Below are positions 5,124 to 7,119 of a stretch of DNA of 7,119 nucleotides, piece by piece (the stretch's first letter is position 1; every line of letters starts with the position of its first letter). The position numbers and the translations under genes were made by a program. The stretch lies in assembly GCA_022796315.1 (NCBI GenBank), contig JAAWIL010000105.1:1-7119 (forward strand), written 5' to 3'. The stretch is from Oscillibacter sp. Lineage in GTDB: Bacteria; Bacillota; Clostridia; Oscillospirales; Oscillospiraceae. The notes below the pieces were generated by a model. That model ran no database searches, had not been told where the DNA came from, and saw only the letters and a list, made by a program, of their open reading frames with translations.

Positions 5124-6770
5124 TCAGCCGGCCATCAGGATCTGTCCGGCCTGGATCAGGGCGATGACCACGCCGATGAAGCCCTCGCCGGCCAGCAGGC
5201 CGGAGGCGATGACCGTGCCGGTGCTGCCCTGCTCAAACTTGGGGGCCGCCTTGCTGACCACGAACCGGGCCAGGCCGCCGATGCAGGCGGTGAAGGACAG
5301 GTAGAAGGGCAGGTAGATGCCCAGGCCCAGCATGGTGAAGCGGGGCGTGATGAAGTAGATCACAATGGAGGCGATCAGTCCGCCGAAGAACACGGGGACA
5401 TTGGCAATGCCGCCCACCACGGAGGCCACCGCCGCCGCCTGGGCCGCGGGGAACATCTCGCTGCCGAAGACGCCGCCGCCGTAGGCCTTCACCAGGATCA
5501 GCATGACGCCCACGGACACCACCGCGCCGATGATGCCGCCGATGACCTCGCCGTACCACTGGGCCTTGGGGTCGGAGTGGAGGATACTGCCGGACTTGAA
5601 GTCGTTCATGACGTCGCCGGTGAGGCCGGCGGCAATGGCCACGATGGCGGCCACGAACACGGCCTGGGTGACTTCCAGACTGCACACCACCTTGGCAATG
5701 GCCATGACGAAGATGCCGAAGACCTCCATGGGGTTGATGCCGGACTGACCCACGCACTGGGAGGACATGGCCGTGGTCAGCCACACGCCCAGCAGCGTGA
5801 TGATAACGGCCACGATGGGCAGATCCAGCACAAAGATGAACAGCACCGCCAGAATCAAAATGGCGATGGGGGCCCAGCGCATGGAGACGATGGCGTCGCC
5901 GGCCTGGCCCTTATTGAACATCCCGCCGAAGATGGCCTTGGCCCGGGGGATGATCTCCTTGGCGGTGATGGCCAGGCCCACGCCCACCATCCAGCCAAGA
6001 CCCAGGGAGCTCTTGATGCCCGCCGCCGCAGCGGCGTCCCAAAGGCCCGCGGCCTGGCCGCCGATGAGGATGCCGAAGTCGCCGATGCAGGCGCCCAGGA
6101 ACCACACCAGAATCGTGGCGGGCCCGATCAGATAGCCCACGGCGATCAGCATGGGGGACCACCAGATGCCGCCCAGGGAGCCGAAGGACTGCATTTTTGT
6201 AAAGTTGGTCATGGCGGGCACCTTGCCGAACCAATCCCGCAGGAAGGTCCAGAGGCCGGCCACGCCCAGAGAGCCGAACAGAGCGCCGGTCTGCTTGCCG
6301 CCCTCGTCGCCCACGACCACCACTTCCGCGGCGGCCTGGCCCATGGCGTAGGGCATATCCGCGTCCACCACGAAGTGCTTGCGGATCAGTGACGTGAAGA
6401 TCAGGCCCAGAATGGTGCCGCCCACCGTCACAATCATGACCTTTGCCACGCTGAATTCGGCATTGTTATTGAGGATAAAGATGCCGGGGATGGTAAACGC
6501 GAGACCGCCGGCCACCATGGACCCGGCGGACATGCAGGTATGGGCCACATTGATCTCGTTGACGTTGGTGTTGCCCAGCGCCTTCAGGGCGAACATGGAC
6601 ACCAGCGCCACGAACATGATGGGCCACGGCAGAGAAGACGCCTTCAGCGCCACGAACATGGACGAGCACGTCAGGATGACCGAGCCGATGATGCCAATGA
6701 CAATGGCACGGACGGTGAACTGCTCCTTGAACGAGCTCGCGTGCTTGACCTTGCTTTGATCTAAAGCCAT
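5124..6770 (-). CDS. OPT family oligopeptide transporter
   Basis: This 548-residue polytopic membrane protein should import peptides or metal-peptide chelates by cation symport, the known activity of the OPT family. Family landmarks appear in order: a Lys-containing first helix region (ALKASSLPWP, 41-50), NINEIN-like NVNEINVAHTCMSAGS (69-84), FTIPGIFIL (92-100), the helix start MPYAMGQAAAEV (139-150), SGINPMEVFGI (343-353), GLTGDVMNDFKSG (382-394) with SDPKAQWYGE (399-408), and LGIYLPFYLS (483-492). Hydrophobic segments throughout fit a multi-helix carrier, somewhat shorter than many bacterial OPT proteins. AGGAGG (6783-6778), 7 bases upstream, fixes the start. It leads an operon with the DmpA-type peptidase, a common pairing of uptake and breakdown. 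Which peptide or metal ligand is carried cannot be told. Confidence 0.95.
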   Translation of the reverse strand: MALDQSKVKHASSFKEQFTVRAIVIGIIGSVILTCSSMFVALKASSLPWPIMFVALVSMFALKALGNTNVNEINVAHTCMSAGSMVAGGLAFTIPGIFILNNNAEFSVAKVMIVTVGGTILGLIFTSLIRKHFVVDADMPYAMGQAAAEVVVVGDEGGKQTGALFGSLGVAGLWTFLRDWFGKVPAMTNFTKMQSFGSLGGIWWSPMLIAVGYLIGPATILVWFLGACIGDFGILIGGQAAGLWDAAAAAGIKSSLGLGWMVGVGLAITAKEIIPRAKAIFGGMFNKGQAGDAIVSMRWAPIAILILAVLFIFVLDLPIVAVIITLLGVWLTTAMSSQCVGQSGINPMEVFGIFVMAIAKVVCSLEVTQAVFVAAIVAIAAGLTGDVMNDFKSGSILHSDPKAQWYGEVIGGIIGAVVSVGVMLILVKAYGGGVFGSEMFPAAQAAAVASVVGGIANVPVFFGGLIASIVIYFITPRFTMLGLGIYLPFYLSFTACIGGLARFVVSKAAPKFEQGSTGTVIASGLLAGEGFIGVVIALIQAGQILMAG

Positions 6771-6857
6771 AGTAATACCTCCTCACCAAAATTTGCGTTT
6801 TTCGGTTCCCAATGGAATTGCTTCCGCACACGTTGGGATGACCCCTCCTGGTTGTAC

Positions 6858-6886
6858 ATTATACACGAAAGAGCCCGGAAAAGCAA
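6858..6886 (-). promoter_or_regulatory. Sigma-A promoter of the OPT-peptidase operon
   Basis: On the - strand, TTGCTT (6886-6881) is followed by 17 bases and a perfect TATAAT (6863-6858). Transcription would start near 6851, giving a leader of about 80 bases before the ATG at 6770. The -10 box lies inside a 13-bp near-palindrome (6853-6865, arms TGTA and TACA), a possible but unproven repressor site. Confidence 0.8.
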
Positions 6887-7032
6887 CGGATTCTTTCCAA
6901 AAAATCACAAATTCATTTCCCTGAAATTGGAAACCCCTCCATTCCCCAGTGAAGATGCGGATTTTCTGGGAGGTCCAACTGCGTAAACGAATTTCCGGAC
7001 CGGGAAAGTGCGGCCCACTTTGAGAAGCTGTA
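6887..7032. other. Non-coding spacer upstream of the OPT promoter
   Basis: Together with the leader and the repeat copy, this makes up a 349-base stretch without a credible gene. The part here holds only small palindromes: AAAGTG/CACTTT (7005-7010 with 7016-7021), and ATTTC/GAAAT (6915-6919 with 6923-6927) about 30-40 bases upstream of the -35 box. The one open frame across it (- strand, 7115-6783) runs through the promoter, has no ribosome site and resembles nothing I know. Confidence 0.6.
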
Positions 7033-7110
7033 CCAATAGGTGACGGTATGCAGATTGGCAAGAAAAATTTTTGCCTGGCAAGGAAGAAACTCGCAGGAAT
7101 CCTGACGGAT
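7033..7110 (-). repeat. Right copy of the dispersed ~76-nt element
   Basis: This is the inverted partner of 50-127. Its - strand shares ATCCGTCAGGAT at the outer end and CTTGCCAATC further in. It keeps TTGCCA (7061-7056), 17 bases, then TATTGG (7038-7033), so the promoter-like geometry is preserved although the bases between differ. The pairing GGCAA/TTGCC is also kept. It points toward the OPT gene, whose ATG lies about 260 bases on. The window ends 9 bases beyond the copy, so its outer border is not fully visible. Confidence 0.6.
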
Positions 7111-7119
7111 TTCAAGAGT

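Noticed and set aside
4758..6392. A 544-residue + strand frame over the peptidase and OPT genes
   Set aside because: The translation is dominated by His, Gly, Ala and Asp runs typical of the complement of a GC-rich membrane-protein gene, and the OPT frame opposite is unmistakable.
6910..6928. CodY-box-like sequence upstream of the OPT promoter
   Set aside because: Only about 10 of 15 bases fit the AATTTTCWGAAAATT consensus and the half-sites are wrongly spaced, so it is not enough to claim nutrient control.
6783..7115. A 110-residue - strand frame upstream of the OPT gene
   Set aside because: It crosses a clear promoter and half of the repeat copy, and it has no ribosome site.

Overview
The window looks like chromosomal DNA of a GC-rich, Gram-positive, low-temperate-GC-promoter bacterium of the Clostridia. 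An Oscillospiraceae-type gut anaerobe (Flavonifractor/Lawsonibacter-like) is my best guess. The basis is: very strong AGGAGG-type ribosome sites, AT-rich sigma-A promoters set in GC-rich coding DNA, a YtrA-type GntR regulator with its ABC transporter, a remnant of a YaaH/SleL-type spore-cortex glycosidase, and a lipoprotein with a typical lipobox. The taxonomic call is inference from gene style and was not tested by a search.

Layout. Positions 1-240 are non-coding and hold a repeat copy, then a strong promoter overlapped by a palindromic operator. Positions 241-2112 (+) form a tightly overlapping operon: a YtrA-family repressor, an ABC ATPase broken by an in-frame amber codon, and an ABC-2-like permease. 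A GC hairpin separates it from a small COG2426-type membrane protein (2152-2634, +). A GC-rich spacer with several consecutive hairpins (2635-2850) precedes an acidic lipoprotein gene (2851-3432, +). A 16-bp hairpin lies between the converging + and - strand halves. On the - strand, 3479-3937 is a decayed C-terminal piece of a GH18 protein. Positions 3951-4132 are a dense array of hairpins ending in a minus-strand intrinsic terminator. Positions 4142-6770 (-) carry a two-gene operon: an OPT-family oligopeptide transporter followed by a P1/DmpA-type N-terminal-nucleophile peptidase. Its promoter is at 6858-6886, and the last 230 bases are non-coding.

How the genes work together. The + operon is the usual envelope-stress or peptide-antibiotic-responsive design, in which a small GntR repressor senses and controls its own ABC exporter. 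Here the exporter's ATPase is interrupted between Walker A and the signature motif, so the module is probably non-functional unless the stop is suppressed or is a sequence error. The - operon makes sense as peptide uptake followed by intracellular cleavage of peptides or amides.

The most notable non-coding signals are two. One is a pair of diverged copies of the same roughly 76-base element at the two window ends, in inverted orientation. Each copy points toward a gene, and each keeps a TTGCCA-N17-TATT promoter-like spacing. The other is the near-continuous series of hairpins after the peptidase gene, which resembles a structured RNA. I found no CRISPR array, tRNA, rRNA or transposase gene.
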